A stretch of 64,000 nucleotides of DNA, taken from Bacillus sp. FSL K6-3431. GTDB taxonomy: Bacteria > Bacillota > Bacilli > Bacillales > Bacillaceae_C. Numbering within the stretch: the first letter of the stretch is position 1; each line of letters opens with the position of its first letter. Under the pieces are notes generated by a model. That model did not search any database and had not been told where the DNA came from. It was given only the letters and a program-made list of their open reading frames with translations. This document shows, one piece after another, positions 16,921 through 25,573 of the stretch. The position numbers were made by a program, and so were the translations under genes. The stretch covers positions 2,170,001 to 2,234,000 of the forward strand of contig NZ_JBBOCT010000001.1 in NCBI RefSeq assembly GCF_038002605.1, written 5' to 3'.

Positions 16921-18222
16921 ATGGCAAAAATAACATTTCTTGGTGCCGGAAGTACAGTATTCGCAAAAAACGTGCTCGGAGATTGTATGACAGTACCAAG
17001 CTTACAAGATTTTGAATTCGCTTTATTCGATATTGATCACGAAAGATTAGCAGATTCAGAGAATATGTTAAACAATATGAAAAATGGTATGCAATCAACT
17101 GTAAATATTAAAGCATATACAGATCGTAAAGAAGCATTAAGAGGCGCTAAATACGTTATCAATGCGATTCAGGTCGGTGGATATGATCCTTGTACGATCA
17201 CTGATTTTGAGATACCGAAAAAATACGGACTTCGACAAACAATTGCTGATACGGTTGGAATAGGTGGTATTTTTAGAAACCTAAGAACGATTCCTGTTAT
17301 GCTTGATTTTGCAAAAGACATGCAAGAAGTGTGCCCTGACGCATGGTTCTTAAATTATACTAACCCGATGGCAGTATTAACTGGAACGATGCTACGTTAC
17401 GGCGGGATCAAAACAGTCGGCCTCTGCCATAGTGTCCAAGCTTGTGCTCCCGAATTACTTAAATCGCTCGATATGCCTACTGACAATGTCCAGTGGAAAA
17501 TTGCCGGTATCAATCATATGGCATGGTTGCTTGAAATCACACGAGATGGTAAAGACTTATATCCAGAAATTAAAAAACGAGCTGCTGAAAAACAGAAGAC
17601 GAAGCATCACGATATGGTGAGATTTGAATTAATGAATCGATTCGGTTATTACATAACGGAATCATCTGAGCATAACGCGGAATATCATCCATATTTCATT
17701 AAAAAGAATTACCCTGAACTAATCGAGAAATTCAATATTCCACTTGACGAATATCCACGTAGATGCGTCAACCAAATTGCTGGTTGGAAACAGATGCGCG
17801 AGGACATGGTCAATAATAAAGACTTAACGCACAGTCGCTCTCATGAATATGGCTCATATATTATTGAAGCAATGGAAACAAATATTCCTTTCAAAATTGG
17901 TGGTAATGTCCTGAACACAGGAAGATTAATTAGCAATCTACCTGAGAATGCTGTTGTAGAGGTACCATGCCTCGTTGATAGTAGCGGTGTTACACCGACA
18001 TATGTTGGTGATTTACCAGAACAACTCGCTGCCCTTAATAGAACAAACATCAACACACAACTATTAACAATCGAAGCAGCTGTAACTGGCAAAAAGGAGC
18101 ATATTTATCAAGCTGCAATGCTCGACCCTCACACTTCGGCAGAGCTATCTATGGATGATATTGTTTCATTATGTGATGATTTGATTGAAGCACATGGAGA
18201 CTGGATTCCAAAGTTTGTTTGA
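16921..18222 (+). CDS. melA: Alpha-galactosidase, glycoside hydrolase family 4
   Basis: GH4 enzymes are cytoplasmic and use NAD and a divalent metal to hydrolyse glycosides by an oxidation-elimination route. The 433-residue protein has the N-terminal Rossmann motif ITFLGAGSTVFAKNV and the metal and substrate motif GLCHSVQ (cysteine about 169) typical of MelA-type alpha-galactosidases. NYTNPMAV and AGINHMAW are also present. TATGGAGGG precedes the ATG. Melibiose or raffinose-type sugars are the likely substrates. No sugar transporter is adjacent, so uptake must come from elsewhere. Confidence 0.92.
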   Translation: MAKITFLGAGSTVFAKNVLGDCMTVPSLQDFEFALFDIDHERLADSENMLNNMKNGMQSTVNIKAYTDRKEALRGAKYVINAIQVGGYDPCTITDFEIPKKYGLRQTIADTVGIGGIFRNLRTIPVMLDFAKDMQEVCPDAWFLNYTNPMAVLTGTMLRYGGIKTVGLCHSVQACAPELLKSLDMPTDNVQWKIAGINHMAWLLEITRDGKDLYPEIKKRAAEKQKTKHHDMVRFELMNRFGYYITESSEHNAEYHPYFIKKNYPELIEKFNIPLDEYPRRCVNQIAGWKQMREDMVNNKDLTHSRSHEYGSYIIEAMETNIPFKIGGNVLNTGRLISNLPENAVVEVPCLVDSSGVTPTYVGDLPEQLAALNRTNINTQLLTIEAAVTGKKEHIYQAAMLDPHTSAELSMDDIVSLCDDLIEAHGDWIPKFV

Positions 18223-18238
18223 TAATAAAGGATTAATA

Positions 18239-18282
18239 AGCAAATTTACTGATATTTTCCGTCAGTGAGTTTGCTCTATTTT
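18239..18282 (+). terminator. Terminator after melA
   Basis: AGCAAATTTACTGA and TCAGTGAGTTTGCT pair with one mismatch around a nine-base loop, followed by a T-rich stretch. It begins 17 bases after the melA stop. Confidence 0.75.
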
Positions 18283-18385
18283 TCGATTACTTATTTATTT
18301 TCAAATAAAAAGAATTGTTTACTAGCCAATATGAAAAATCTATCATAATATAAATATAGTACATAAAATTAGGAGGCTACCACAT

Positions 18386-19393
18386 ATGTCCGAACAAAAA
18401 GTAAGATGGGGAATTATAAGTACTGCAAGTATTGGACAACGCTCTGTCATACCAGGAATTCAAGAATCTAAACGAAATATAGTCGCAGCAGTTGCTAGTA
18501 GATCGCTAGAAAATGCAGAACAATTTGCTAAGGAACTCAATATTCCTAAAGCGTATGGCAGCTATGAAGAATTGTTAGCGGATCCAGAAATTGATGCCGT
18601 TTACATACCACTTCCAAACCATTTACATATAGAGTGGACACTAAAGGCCGCTGCTGCAGGTAAACATATACTGTGCGAAAAGCCAATTGCACTAGATGAG
18701 GTGGAAGCACAGGAAATGGTCGACGCCTGTGAAAAAGCTGGAGTCATTTTGGCGGAAGCTTATATGTACCGTCATCAACAGCGATATGAAGATATTAAAA
18801 ATCTCATTAGAGACGGAGAAATTGGTGAGATCCGCGGGATTCATGGCGTATTTTCATTTAATGGTGCAGCAAATTCAGGGAATATCCGCTACACAAAAGA
18901 ATGGGGCGGTGGCTCGATTTATGATGTAGGCTGCTATCCTATTAGTGCTGCAAGACTGATACTAGATGAAGAACCTACTGCTGTAACGGCTCACGCATTG
19001 TTCTCTCCTGAACATGGCGACGTAGATATGATGGCCGCAGGAATAATGGAATTTTCTAATGGAGTAGCATTAACATTTGACTGCGCAATGTGGGCAGCAT
19101 TCCGTAATGAATTGGAGATTCTTGGTACAGAAGGACGAATCGTCATGAAGGCCGCATTCCTTGGGGACCAATCATACGACATCATCAAAGGCGACGAAGT
19201 GACAACCATTCAAGTAGAAAATATCAATCCGTATGCACTGCAAGCTGATTCTTTTGCAGAAAGTATACTTGATGGTAAGGCAACTAGATTTTCGTCGGAA
19301 GATATCGTAAATAATATGAAAGCTGTAAAAGGTGCACTTCTTTCAGCTGAAACACAAGAAAGAATTATTTTAAATGAAAAGGAGGAAAATTAA
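18386..19393 (+). CDS. Gfo/Idh/MocA family NAD(P)-dependent sugar dehydrogenase
   Basis: The 335-residue protein has an N-terminal Rossmann domain (RWGIISTASIGQRSVIPGI) and the family hallmark CEKPIALDEVEAQEMV near residue 100. A C-terminal alpha/beta domain has GGGSIYDVGCYPI around 180-195. Lys of the EKP motif and His/Tyr near the second motif are the usual catalytic residues. AGGAGG precedes the ATG. The next gene starts directly after its stop (TAAATG), so it is coupled to an aldo/keto reductase. It probably oxidises or epimerises a free sugar such as a galactose derivative; the substrate is not visible. Confidence 0.9.
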   Translation: MSEQKVRWGIISTASIGQRSVIPGIQESKRNIVAAVASRSLENAEQFAKELNIPKAYGSYEELLADPEIDAVYIPLPNHLHIEWTLKAAAAGKHILCEKPIALDEVEAQEMVDACEKAGVILAEAYMYRHQQRYEDIKNLIRDGEIGEIRGIHGVFSFNGAANSGNIRYTKEWGGGSIYDVGCYPISAARLILDEEPTAVTAHALFSPEHGDVDMMAAGIMEFSNGVALTFDCAMWAAFRNELEILGTEGRIVMKAAFLGDQSYDIIKGDEVTTIQVENINPYALQADSFAESILDGKATRFSSEDIVNNMKAVKGALLSAETQERIILNEKEEN

Positions 19394-20326
19394 ATGCGCA
19401 ATATTCAACTTAAAAATATAAAAAAACCAGTATCTGAACTAATTATGGGGACGGATTACTTTTCTCCAGACATTATTGATAAGGTGACAGAAGTATTAAA
19501 CGATTATATTGAAATTGGCGGAAATACGATCGATACGGCTTATATTTATGCTGGTGGAAAAAGTGAAGAAGCAATTGGTATTTGGATGGAAGAAAACAAA
19601 CGCCGTGACGATGTACTCATTTTAACAAAAGGCGGTCATCCAAACCAAGATGGTCCTCGTGTAAATAGACAAGCAATAAACGCAGAACTAGAAGCAAGTT
19701 TAGAAAGACTGCGAACAGATTATATAGATTTGTACGCACTACATCGCGATGACCCTAGTGTTCCTGTCGGCGAAATTCTGGAAATCTTAAATGAACACGT
19801 CGAAGCTGGACGTATTGGTGCATTCGGTGGTTCGAATTGGTCAAAAGAAAGACTTCAGGAAGCAAATGATTATGCTGTCCAACATGGTTTAATTGGCTTC
19901 ACCTACAGTAGTCCCAACTTAAGCTTGGCAAAAGCGATCGAACCTTATTGGACTGATTGCATTTCAGTAGATAATGAAACACTTGCTTGGCATGAAGAAA
20001 CAGGCCTACCTATTTTCTCATGGTCATCACAAGCAAGAGGATTTTTCACAGGAAGATTTACTCCTGAAGATCGATCCAACGAAGATCTTGTCCGCGTTTT
20101 CTATAACGATGAAAATTGGGAGCGCTACCGTAGAGCTGAACTATTAGCTAAAGAAAAAGGCGTGGAAACGATCCAAATTAGCTTAGCTTACGTATTAAAT
20201 CAATCATTCCCAACAGCTGCTATTATTGGACCACAAAATAGTATAGAAATGGTTTCTTGTAAAGAAGCGACAGAAATTGTCTTAACTTCCGATGAAGTGA
20301 AATGGTTGGACTTGCGAACTAAATAA
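19394..20326 (+). CDS. Aldo/keto reductase
   Basis: The 310-residue TIM-barrel oxidoreductase shows the catalytic tetrad context: NTIDTAYIYAGG (Asp, Tyr), VLILTKGGHP (Lys) and LYALHRDDP (His). The C-terminal NADPH-binding segment includes AAIIGPQNS. The AAAGGAGG site lies inside the end of the upstream dehydrogenase gene. Together with melA and the dehydrogenase it suggests a route in which a released monosaccharide is reduced or oxidised rather than phosphorylated. The exact substrate is unknown. Confidence 0.9.
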   Translation: MRNIQLKNIKKPVSELIMGTDYFSPDIIDKVTEVLNDYIEIGGNTIDTAYIYAGGKSEEAIGIWMEENKRRDDVLILTKGGHPNQDGPRVNRQAINAELEASLERLRTDYIDLYALHRDDPSVPVGEILEILNEHVEAGRIGAFGGSNWSKERLQEANDYAVQHGLIGFTYSSPNLSLAKAIEPYWTDCISVDNETLAWHEETGLPIFSWSSQARGFFTGRFTPEDRSNEDLVRVFYNDENWERYRRAELLAKEKGVETIQISLAYVLNQSFPTAAIIGPQNSIEMVSCKEATEIVLTSDEVKWLDLRTK

Positions 20327-20353
20327 ATTTAGAAGTTGATTCATCTTCTATAA

Positions 20354-20396
20354 AAAGAAGAACTGCCTGGAAATTGACTCCTCGCAGTTCTTCTTT
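20354..20396 (+). terminator. Terminator ending the melA-region operon
   Basis: AAAGAAGAACTGC and GCAGTTCTTCTTT form a perfect 13-base stem with a 17-base loop, 28 bases after the aldo/keto reductase stop. Confidence 0.85.
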
Positions 20397-20597
20397 ATAT
20401 ATATATATTTTTCATTTTTGTGATAGTATCTGCCTTTTGTTACGGGCTATTTTCTATTGATTCTATTGGTCATGGGTGCATCTCAAAGACAAATGGAAAT
20501 TTTTTTGCGATCTTTCTAAGTGAATAGGTAGGATTCACCAATAATGTCGGTAGAATCCTCACCTTATTCCACGATGTTTCAGCTTGCTGAAACGAGT

Positions 20598-21728
20598 TCA
20601 CCGACTAATCTTCGCTTGCCTTTGCTGAAAATCTGCTTCTGGATAATATGCATTTTTCACTAAAAGGTTCGGTCCAAGACACCGAACCGCTGGACAATGA
20701 CAGTTTAGCTCTTTTGCCATAGGTTGATCTAGCCAACGATCAAACATCGACGGAAGTGATTCCGTGTTAATGTTTCCAAGTGGTGGCAGATCACCAAAGT
20801 CAGCGACGATCACATCGCCAGTAAATATATTTACATTTAAACGCGATCTCCCATCTGGATCATTACGGACGGACACATTTTTACTGTTAAAAATTCTTTT
20901 CTGTAAGTCAAGATCATCCTGATTCTCATTACACGGATAAAATGGCAACGTCCCAAATAACATCCAGACATCCTTATTCCGTATATCCAAAATATGATGA
21001 ATGGCCGTTCTCGTTTCTTCTAAAGATAGCACCTCGAGATTAGCAGCAAAGTCACTTGGATACATCGGATGAATTTCATGACGTGCACATTTCATCTCTT
21101 CTACAACCTGCTTATGGATATGCGCAAGATGTGGAAGAGTTCGTTTATTAAGCATCGTTTCCGCTGATACCATCACTCCTGCCTCAGATAGCGCCTGACT
21201 ATTTTCAATCATCCGCTCAAATTGTTGTGCCCGGCGTTCGTGTGGTGGCTTCCGCTCCATATTCGCAAATCCACCATCAATAAAATCATCGACTGTTCCC
21301 CAATTATGTGAAATATGTAATACATCCAAATATGGTGCAATTAACAAATAACGATCTAACGGTAGCGTCAAGTTGGAATTCATCTGTGTCCGCACACCGC
21401 GTCCATGAGCATATTTTAATAATGGTAGCACATAGTGCTCCACTGATTTTTTTGAAAACATCGGCTCTCCACCAGTAATACTTAAAGCACGTAAATGGGA
21501 AATTTCATCTAGTCGCCCAATTAGCATGTCTATTGGCAATGCATCTGGGTCTTTATGTTGGAGCATATATCCTACTGCACAATGCTCACAACGCATATTA
21601 CACAAATATGTTGTCGTAAATTCAATATTTGATAAGGTTAATTTGCTATGCTCATCCACATCCAAATATGCTTCCCATGGATCATACGTCGGTGTCATAT
21701 TTTTAAGTGTTGCCGCATTTTTAATCAT
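20598..21728 (-). CDS. yfkAB: YfkAB-type radical SAM protein
   Basis: The 376-residue protein has the radical SAM cluster motif CNMRCEHC (CxxxCxxC) at about residues 43-50 and SITGGEPMF for SAM binding. The C-terminal cysteine motif NCHCPAVRC defines the YfkAB radical SAM/CxCxxxxC group and may hold a second iron-sulfur cluster. The target is unknown. The ATG at 21728 follows AAAGGAG with a sensible spacer, so the ten extra upstream codons are not used. It is a single gene. Confidence 0.9.
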   Translation of the reverse strand: MIKNAATLKNMTPTYDPWEAYLDVDEHSKLTLSNIEFTTTYLCNMRCEHCAVGYMLQHKDPDALPIDMLIGRLDEISHLRALSITGGEPMFSKKSVEHYVLPLLKYAHGRGVRTQMNSNLTLPLDRYLLIAPYLDVLHISHNWGTVDDFIDGGFANMERKPPHERRAQQFERMIENSQALSEAGVMVSAETMLNKRTLPHLAHIHKQVVEEMKCARHEIHPMYPSDFAANLEVLSLEETRTAIHHILDIRNKDVWMLFGTLPFYPCNENQDDLDLQKRIFNSKNVSVRNDPDGRSRLNVNIFTGDVIVADFGDLPPLGNINTESLPSMFDRWLDQPMAKELNCHCPAVRCLGPNLLVKNAYYPEADFQQRQAKISR

Positions 21729-21854
21729 TGGTAAAACTCCTTTTCTCTTTAAAATCAAGGAATTAAATCACTCATCCCTGAAAAATACTATTCCTATTGT
21801 AGCATGGAAAGTTAATCGTATTCCGTTGCTTTTATTTTTATGTAAAAAAAGAAA

Positions 21855-21954
21855 AGGGCTGTCCGAAAATAAGTAAGAAAATCGTTAAAACGGCTTTATG
21901 CTGATTTTTCATCTTGCTCAGATTTTAAAAAAATGTAAGTTGATTGGAGTGGGG
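21855..21954. repeat. Dispersed-repeat relic adjoining the tandem array
   Basis: The segment starting GGGCTGTCCGAAAATAAG and ending with GTTGATTGGAGTGGGGCGCT resembles intergenic repeat sequences common in Bacillaceae (a GTTGATTGGAGCGG-type core), recalled from other genomes rather than shown here. It leads directly into the 52-base array. Confidence 0.35.
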
Positions 21955-22425
21955 CGCTCGATTTACCTTAGTTCTGCTTTTTTTGCAGGGAAGGGCATTC
22001 GAATGACGTTCGATTTACCTTAGCCCTGCTTTTTTTGCAGGGAAGGGCATTCGGCAGACGTTCGATTTACCTTAGTCCTGCTTTTTTCGCAGGGAGGGGC
22101 ATTCGAATGACGTTCGATTTACCTTAGTCCTCCTTTTTTTGCAGGGAGGGGCATTCGAATGACGTTCGATTTACCTTAGTTCTGCTTTTTTTGCAGGGAA
22201 GGGCATTCGAATGACGTTCGATTTACCTTAGTTCTGCTTTTTTTGCAGGGAAGGGCATTCGAATGACGTTCGATTTACCTTAGCCCTGCTTTTTTTGCAC
22301 GGAAGGGCATTCGAATGACGTTCGATTTACCTTAGTTCTGTTTTTTCCCAGGGAGGGGCATTCGAATGACGTTCGATTTACCTTAGTCCTGCTTTTTTCG
22401 CAGGGAGGGGCATTTGATATGCGTT
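21955..22425. repeat. 52-bp tandem repeat array, about nine units
   Basis: The string CGATTTACCTTAG recurs with a strict 52-base period: its ATTTAC starts at 21961, 22013, 22065, 22117, 22169, 22221, 22273, 22325, and then at 22376 after a 51-base unit. Each unit contains a CCTGC-T7-GCAGG hairpin and a near-palindrome TTCGAATGACGTTCGA. Units differ at a few positions, and the last one fades out near 22425. Read on the minus strand, the unit encodes TKVNRTSFECPS in an apparent short frame, a string often mis-annotated as protein in Bacillaceae. Confidence 0.92.
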
Positions 22426-22523
22426 CAATGACCAGGTCGTGCCTTTTTCGCGATGAGAATAAAATGGAGAGGGCTCCTAAAAAGCCAAGTATATGACTTT
22501 TTGCCCTCCCCTTTTTCATATCA

Positions 22524-22919
22524 TTATTTACTAGACTTTTTTTCTATAAAAAATGTTGTAATGAAAAATAAAACGAAACTAATTAATATGATCACGCCTC
22601 CGCCGATATAAAAGACCAAGGAAACACCATCTGGTAAATTAAAAGGCTTAAGGAAATTAAGCCACATCCCTATCGTTAATCCTGATGCACCAACTATTGC
22701 AGTCCATGTTTGCCATAGCGCAATTTTCTTCGACTTGATATTAAAAATCTCATAATATACCCCCCAAGCAAAAAGGGTTAGCCAGCCAAGAACAAGTATA
22801 TGAGCGTGGATCGGACGAAATGCATAGGAACCCGAACCAGCCATATGCGCACCTAATACTGCCCCAATTACTGAAAATAGAGCTGAAATTCTAATAAGCA
22901 ATAAACTTCTTCCATTCAT
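22524..22919 (-). CDS. Four-helix membrane protein with heme-copper oxidase subunit I-like N-terminus
   Basis: The 131-residue protein has four hydrophobic segments (about 5-25, 38-58, 68-88, 100-125). The first loop contains GAHMAGSGSYAFRPIHAHIL, whose spaced histidines recall the region of cytochrome oxidase subunit I where a heme ligand lies. Similar stand-alone Bacillus proteins are labelled cytochrome-c-oxidase-like, and no oxidase activity can be expected from one short chain. GGGGAGAAG precedes the ATG. The array of 52-base repeats lies just downstream. Confidence 0.65.
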   Translation of the reverse strand: MNGRSLLLIRISALFSVIGAVLGAHMAGSGSYAFRPIHAHILVLGWLTLFAWGVYYEIFNIKSKKIALWQTWTAIVGASGLTIGMWLNFLKPFNLPDGVSLVFYIGGGVIILISFVLFFITTFFIEKKSSK

Positions 22920-23089
22920 AAAACTTCTCCCCTATCTATATATAATAAATCATTATCATTTACTTATATTTTTAGTATAGGGAGCTAATATGAACAGAAT
23001 ATGAATAGCAGATTACAGTTATGAAAACCGCTATGATCAATAACTCTACAACCGACAGCACTCGACAAAAGCCGGGTGGTGCCTGGCAC

Positions 23090-23674
23090 TCAATCACAAA
23101 TCGATTGGATATGACTGGAGAGCACTCGCTGAATCCTTTCCTTATCTATGCGTTTCGGCTCGAGCATTGCATGAAGTGCGAGTCCGTCAACCAATGCATA
23201 CAATTTCTCTACTTCTATATCTATATCTATATCATTTTTCAACATTTGAAAATGTTCTAGTGAGTTAATTAACTTGTACATTCCCTCCAGAATCCCATCA
23301 TGATTGGCATCAAACAATGATTTATTATGCATAAAATGCGCAGTAAAAGCGAACCATACTTCCATTTCCGCCAAGGTTTCATTATTCGTTGGAATCATTT
23401 CAAGCAATATATTCAAAATTAATTCTTTTGCAGGCAAATCTTGTTGGGCCATCTTTTCAATTCTTGCCTTGGCATTTTCTTTGACAAGGTTCATCGCAAA
23501 CATAAGTAAGTCATCCTGGGTAGAAAAATAATGACGCAATGCACCCGTCGACAAACTAGCTTCCTTAGCAATATTTCGCACTGTCGCTCCTTCCATCCCT
23601 CGTTCTAGAATAACCCGCCAAGTTGCCTCAGCAATTTGTATTTTACGTTTTTCATGATCAATAATTTTTGGCAT
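23090..23674 (-). CDS. TetR/BetI-type transcriptional regulator
   Basis: The 194-residue protein has a TetR helix-turn-helix at about residues 10-55 (ATVRNIAKEASLSTGALRHYF). Its C-terminal domain resembles BetI_C (EMEVWFAFTAHFMHNKSLF). It is transcribed divergently from the YmcC-like membrane protein gene. Two palindromes in the spacer are good operators, so it probably represses itself and that neighbour. The inducer is unknown. Confidence 0.85.
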   Translation of the reverse strand: MPKIIDHEKRKIQIAEATWRVILERGMEGATVRNIAKEASLSTGALRHYFSTQDDLLMFAMNLVKENAKARIEKMAQQDLPAKELILNILLEMIPTNNETLAEMEVWFAFTAHFMHNKSLFDANHDGILEGMYKLINSLEHFQMLKNDIDIDIEVEKLYALVDGLALHAMLEPKRIDKERIQRVLSSHIQSICD

Positions 23675-23717
23675 ACTTCTATTTTATCAATAATAAATTT
23701 CTTCTGCAATTTTAAAA

Positions 23718-23782
23718 AACACAGTTGTGTTATAAAAACATTAATGATAAAATATTCCTTAATAACACATTTGTATTATTAA
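23718..23782. promoter_or_regulatory. Two TetR-type operator palindromes
   Basis: AACACAGTTGTGTT (23718-23731) is a palindrome with a two-base centre. AATAACACATTTGTATTATT (23761-23780) is a near-palindrome sharing the AACACA core. Their centres are 46 bases apart between the divergent tetR and membrane protein genes. TetR-family regulators typically bind such sites. Confidence 0.6.
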
Positions 23783-23798
23783 AGGAGTGCGAATACTG

Positions 23799-24341
23799 AT
23801 GAGTGTAGTTGCATGGATGATTATCGCATGTGAAATAGGATTTTGGGTCGTGATCCTAGGGGGCCTATTAACTAGATATATATTCAAAAAGAAAAAACTC
23901 GGACTTTTTCTACTCGCCTTAACTCCAGTCATTGATTTAATTCTCCTTGTCATCACGAGCATGGATTTGCAGCGCGGCGCTACCGCAACCCAAGCGCATG
24001 CCATAGCAGCAGTGTATATCGGTGTCTCGATTGCATTTGGTAAAAGTATGATCCAGTGGGCTGATGAAAGATTCCTTTACTATGTGACAAAACAGGGACC
24101 AAAACCAATGAAACGATATGGCCTTGAGCACGCCAATCATGGCATCATCGGTTGGTTGAGACATGTTGCTGCTTACTTAATTGGTATTACAATATTAATT
24201 GGTCTCATTCTTTATATTGATAATACCAATCAGACAGAAGCATTAGCAGGCATGGTGAAAATTTGGTCACTTGCCTTAGGTATCGACTTTCTTATTAGTG
24301 CCAGCTACTTTATCTGGCCTAAGAAAATAAAAGCTCAGTAA
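23799..24341 (+). CDS. YmcC-like integral membrane protein
   Basis: The protein of about 180 residues has four to five hydrophobic segments: about 2-25, 35-55 (LFLLALTPVIDLILLVITS), 65-85, 125-145 and 155-175. Its central cytoplasmic-type loop is WADERFLYYVTKQGP. It resembles B. subtilis YmcC in size and pattern, and that protein has no known function. The ATG at 23799 is 11 bases from AAAGGAG; a GTG at 23787 is also in frame but overlaps the ribosome site. It is probably controlled by the divergent TetR regulator, which suggests a role in stress or solute efflux. Confidence 0.7.
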   Translation: MSVVAWMIIACEIGFWVVILGGLLTRYIFKKKKLGLFLLALTPVIDLILLVITSMDLQRGATATQAHAIAAVYIGVSIAFGKSMIQWADERFLYYVTKQGPKPMKRYGLEHANHGIIGWLRHVAAYLIGITILIGLILYIDNTNQTEALAGMVKIWSLALGIDFLISASYFIWPKKIKAQ

Positions 24342-24342
24342 A

Positions 24343-24394
24343 AAATACTGTCCTATTTATCAGTGTGTAACTGATATTAGGACAGTATTTTTTG
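24343..24394. terminator. Bidirectional terminator between convergent genes
   Basis: AAAAAATACTGTCCT and AGGACAGTATTTTTT form a perfect stem with an inner ATCAG/CTGAT stem. It separates the plus-strand membrane gene from the minus-strand yjfB-like gene. Confidence 0.88.
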
Positions 24395-24412
24395 ATGCTA
24401 CCTCAATAATAT

Positions 24413-24613
24413 TTATATTTTAATATCAACACTTCCACCTAGATGTGGCTGTGCAGCGTGCTGTATAGCTGATAAATTTGTTGAACTTAGCAGATTCACC
24501 AGTGCGTCTCCTTGCTGCTGTACAGTTCCCTTTGCCATTTGCATAACAGAAAGCGATGCTTGCTGCTGAATCTTACCTTGGCTAAGTGCCATGGATAATG
24601 CTGCGATATCTAT
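24413..24613 (-). CDS. yjfB: YjfB family small protein with a non-canonical start codon
   Basis: The 66-codon frame encodes DIAALSMALSQGKIQQQ, then ASLSVMQMAKGT, and ends HAAQPHLGGSVDIKI. This is the YjfB family pattern including the PHLGG(S/N)xDI end. The family is small, cytoplasmic and of unknown function, frequently found in motile Bacillaceae. No ATG, GTG or TTG occurs at the expected start. The codon before Asp-Ile is ATA, preceded by two ATT codons and an AAAGGGTGGG-like ribosome site. An ATG at codon 8 would cut off the conserved N-terminus. Translation from AUA or AUU, as known for infC, is the simplest reading. Confidence 0.72.
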   Translation of the reverse strand: MDIAALSMALSQGKIQQQASLSVMQMAKGTVQQQGDALVNLLSSTNLSAIQHAAQPHLGGSVDIKI

Positions 24614-24695
24614 AATAATCCCACCCTTTTTTGTGATGCTTGTCTTAGGTTTATTTTATCACAGGTAGGATATCCCATAAAGCGGACAGTAGTAT

Positions 24696-25442
24696 TTATT
24701 TATCACCATTCCACTTCACATCAACTAGACTCCAGTTTCCGTTCTCATAATACCACCTGGCTTCTACAGTCCCTAGTCCATCCGCATGATAAGCGCCACT
24801 AACTTGCCTAAAACTCTTCAGTCCAAATCCTTTTTTATTCTCGATCTTTACTATTTTGAAAAATGCAATGGGATCAATCATTAACTCAGTAGCCTCATTT
24901 AACATGCCGTTCTTTTGAAACAAGCCTAATGAAATATATTCCTCTTTTCGACTGCTAAGGTCCAATATCACTGGATTTTTAAGTCCTGGTATTTTAATGA
25001 CTGCTTTAAAGTCATTTTCGAACGTTCCTTCAATATCCAGTGGTGTCGGTAGCGGAATTTCTTTAAGCTCCCCATTTTTCACAGTATGTAGTGCATAATT
25101 ATATAGTCCCCCACTACCGCCTGTTGCACTGGAATATAGAATATCGTCTACACCATCATGATTCAGATCAACAAACTCAAGCTTTGGCTCATAACCACCC
25201 TCATAATCAATTCTGATCTTTTTACTATCTGGTAATGCTATTTCTGCCCATACTTTTTTATAAAACTTCGCATTTTCATCGAATGGGATCCCATATAATG
25301 TGATTTTATTAGGCACACCATCGCCTGTAACGTCATGATCATATTCCAAAAGAGCTACCGCTTTTTCCTGTGAAAAAACCGGTTGATTCCACGCAAAGAT
25401 AAACAAAATTGGAATAAATAACGACAATATTATATTTCTCAT
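24696..25442 (-). CDS. Secreted protein with DxDxDG-type calcium-binding repeats
   Basis: The 248-residue protein starts with a signal peptide (residues 1-25, NIILSLFIPILFIFAW then a VFSQ cleavage-type site). Two DxDxDG-like loops follow (DHDVTGDGVPN and DLNHDGVDD), as in VCBS/FG-GAP repeats, which often bind calcium outside the cell. A C-terminal part ends in YYENGNWSLVDVKW. GGAGGCG precedes the ATG at 25442. Function is unknown; it is probably released or surface-associated. Confidence 0.75.
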   Translation of the reverse strand: MRNIILSLFIPILFIFAWNQPVFSQEKAVALLEYDHDVTGDGVPNKITLYGIPFDENAKFYKKVWAEIALPDSKKIRIDYEGGYEPKLEFVDLNHDGVDDILYSSATGGSGGLYNYALHTVKNGELKEIPLPTPLDIEGTFENDFKAVIKIPGLKNPVILDLSSRKEEYISLGLFQKNGMLNEATELMIDPIAFFKIVKIENKKGFGLKSFRQVSGAYHADGLGTVEARWYYENGNWSLVDVKWNGDK

Positions 25443-25507
25443 TTTACTTTCGCCTCCTAAATAGATCTCATCTTTATTTTCCACTAACAGCGTTGAATTA
25501 TGTAAAT

Positions 25508-25540
25508 GAAAAAAAGAGCATTGATAAATTTCCAATGCCC
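25508..25540 (-). terminator. Terminator after the GIY-YIG gene
   Basis: GCATTG (25518-25523) and CAATGC (25533-25538) form a stem, with an eight-base T-run following on the minus strand. Confidence 0.7.
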
Positions 25541-25573
25541 CTAAGATACTTCTATTCATTTGGCGCGACTCGC

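Noticed and set aside
21955..22425. The array as a CRISPR
   Set aside because: Units abut without unique spacers; the whole 52-base unit repeats, with only scattered changes.
22280..22519. 79-codon minus-strand frame with TKVNRTSFECPS repeats as a protein
   Set aside because: The frame is made of the tandem DNA repeat and has no convincing ribosome site; similar frames in other genomes are annotation by-products.
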